A DNA stretch of 64,000 nucleotides from positions 1 through 64,000 of the forward strand of contig NZ_PIZV01000016.1 of the NCBI RefSeq assembly GCF_002835665.1, written 5' to 3'. The translations under genes and the position numbers were made by a program. Source of the stretch: Chryseobacterium sp. PMSZPI. Lineage in GTDB: Bacteria; Bacteroidota; Bacteroidia; Flavobacteriales; Weeksellaceae. The notes below the pieces were generated by a model. That model was not told where the DNA came from. It saw nothing but the letters and a program-made list of their open reading frames with translations, and did not search any database. Below, piece after piece: positions 63,513 through 64,000 of this stretch. The first letter of the stretch is position 1; the number at the start of each line of letters is the position of its first letter.

Positions 63513-64000
63513 TTATGATTTATATAAAAAAGTGAAATGAGCCGGAATGTTCCCACCTTCAGTTTTCCATTTGAAATGTCCATTTTTATCAAAACAATAC
63601 ACAAAGCCCATGGATACATAGTTTCCGGCATCTGTGATGTAGATATCTTCTGTAATGGGATTTACAGCAATTCCGTATGGTGTTTTGATGATGGATTCAT
63701 ACTGCTGATCAATAATTTTGGTGGAAATAATTTCTTCCGTTTTTACATCGATGATTCCGAATGTTTTTTTATTGGTGTGTGTATTGTAATTGAATTCATT
63801 TCCATAGAAATAGAGTTTATCATTTACTATAGTCATTTCACTTACAGCCAGATGAAAATCTTTTTTTACTTTGCCTGTCGCCGCATCAATCAGGAATAAA
63901 CTAGAAGGTACTGTATAATAATCTCCCCGGGAGCTTACGTAAAGATCTCCGTAATTGTCTTTTTTAAGGCGATGAAGATTGATGGCAACATTTAGCTTTT
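63513..64000 (-). CDS. BtuG/YncE-like beta-propeller surface protein, C-terminal part (cut by window edge)
   Basis: The open frame continues to the window end, giving at least 162 residues. It reads VAINLHRLKKDNYGDLYVSS near the window edge, LFLIDAATGKVKKDF, YGIAVNPITEDIYITDAGNY and FKWKTEGGNIPAHFTF near the C-terminus. This matches the DUF5074/YncE-like propeller of BtuG, a surface cobalamin-binding protein in Bacteroides. First gene (in this window) of the surface operon. The assignment as a B12 capture protein is inference. Confidence 0.72.
   Translation of the reverse strand, partial: KLNVAINLHRLKKDNYGDLYVSSRGDYYTVPSSLFLIDAATGKVKKDFHLAVSEMTIVNDKLYFYGNEFNYNTHTNKKTFGIIDVKTEEIISTKIIDQQYESIIKTPYGIAVNPITEDIYITDAGNYVSMGFVYCFDKNGHFKWKTEGGNIPAHFTFLYKS

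Noticed and set aside
63837..64000. Cobalamin riboswitch within the window
   Set aside because: The bases here are the coding continuation of the propeller gene; any riboswitch must lie beyond 64000.

Overview
The window is AT-rich and reads as a chromosome segment from a Bacteroidota member of the Flavobacteriales, most likely a Chryseobacterium-type Weeksellaceae. The evidence is the TAnnTTTG -7 promoter boxes, T9SS C-terminal sorting tails, a mevalonate-pathway HMG-CoA reductase, SusC/TonB-style outer-membrane biology and the rpsL-rpsG-fusA-rpsJ gene order. Species cannot be fixed from sequence reading alone.

Layout. 1-4.9 kb: a glycerol regulon, with a divergent DeoR/GlpR repressor (cut by the window edge) facing glpD-glpK-glpF and an outer-membrane barrel gene; tandem AAACGAAAC repeats at the glpD start are a likely operator. 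5.1-8.9 kb: a lipoprotein and a 908-residue secreted protein of unknown function. 9-14.4 kb: a T9SS-exported zinc metalloprotease, a small iron-permease-like membrane protein and a TonB-dependent siderophore receptor. 14.7-18.1 kb: the str operon, ending in a terminator directly after rpsJ. 18.3-24.6 kb: alkaline-phosphatase-fold lipoprotein, GT-C-like membrane protein, Dps, PncB, HMG-CoA reductase. 24.7-32.5 kb: a complete heavy-metal RND efflux cluster (CzcC-CzcB-CzcA type) with its two-component regulator. 32.6-46.8 kb: housekeeping genes (rmuC, trmH-type methyltransferase, 5-FCL, trhO, htrA, ridA, lptD, amidase) mixed with small lipoproteins and a transmembrane protein with an HTH-like N-terminus.

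46.8-49.5 kb holds three tRNA-Glu genes around rpsT, amid non-coding mobile repeats. A MITE-like family of about 0.3 kb (four copies in the window) includes one copy nested inside another with a target duplication; a second hairpin-rich repeat occurs twice. 49.6-56.1 kb is a tandem array of four secreted T9SS-tailed paralogues with a conserved CxxC. The array carries truncated leader relics, a relic 3' end with its own terminator, and a 66-bp identical block suggesting gene conversion. 56.2-59.5 kb carries a second paralogous pair of surface proteins. 59.9-64 kb is a surface-protein operon (T9SS protein with a DUF5074-like propeller, lipoprotein, BtuG/YncE-like propeller cut by the edge) that resembles Bacteroidota cobalamin-capture loci; the expected BtuB receptor and riboswitch would lie beyond base 64000.

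Overall the region is mostly ordinary core genome. The most novel material is the 47-56 kb stretch, where nested MITEs sit beside an evolving array of uncharacterised secreted proteins. The TrhO with an added C-terminal beta-barrel-like domain and the probable leaderless transcripts are also of interest.
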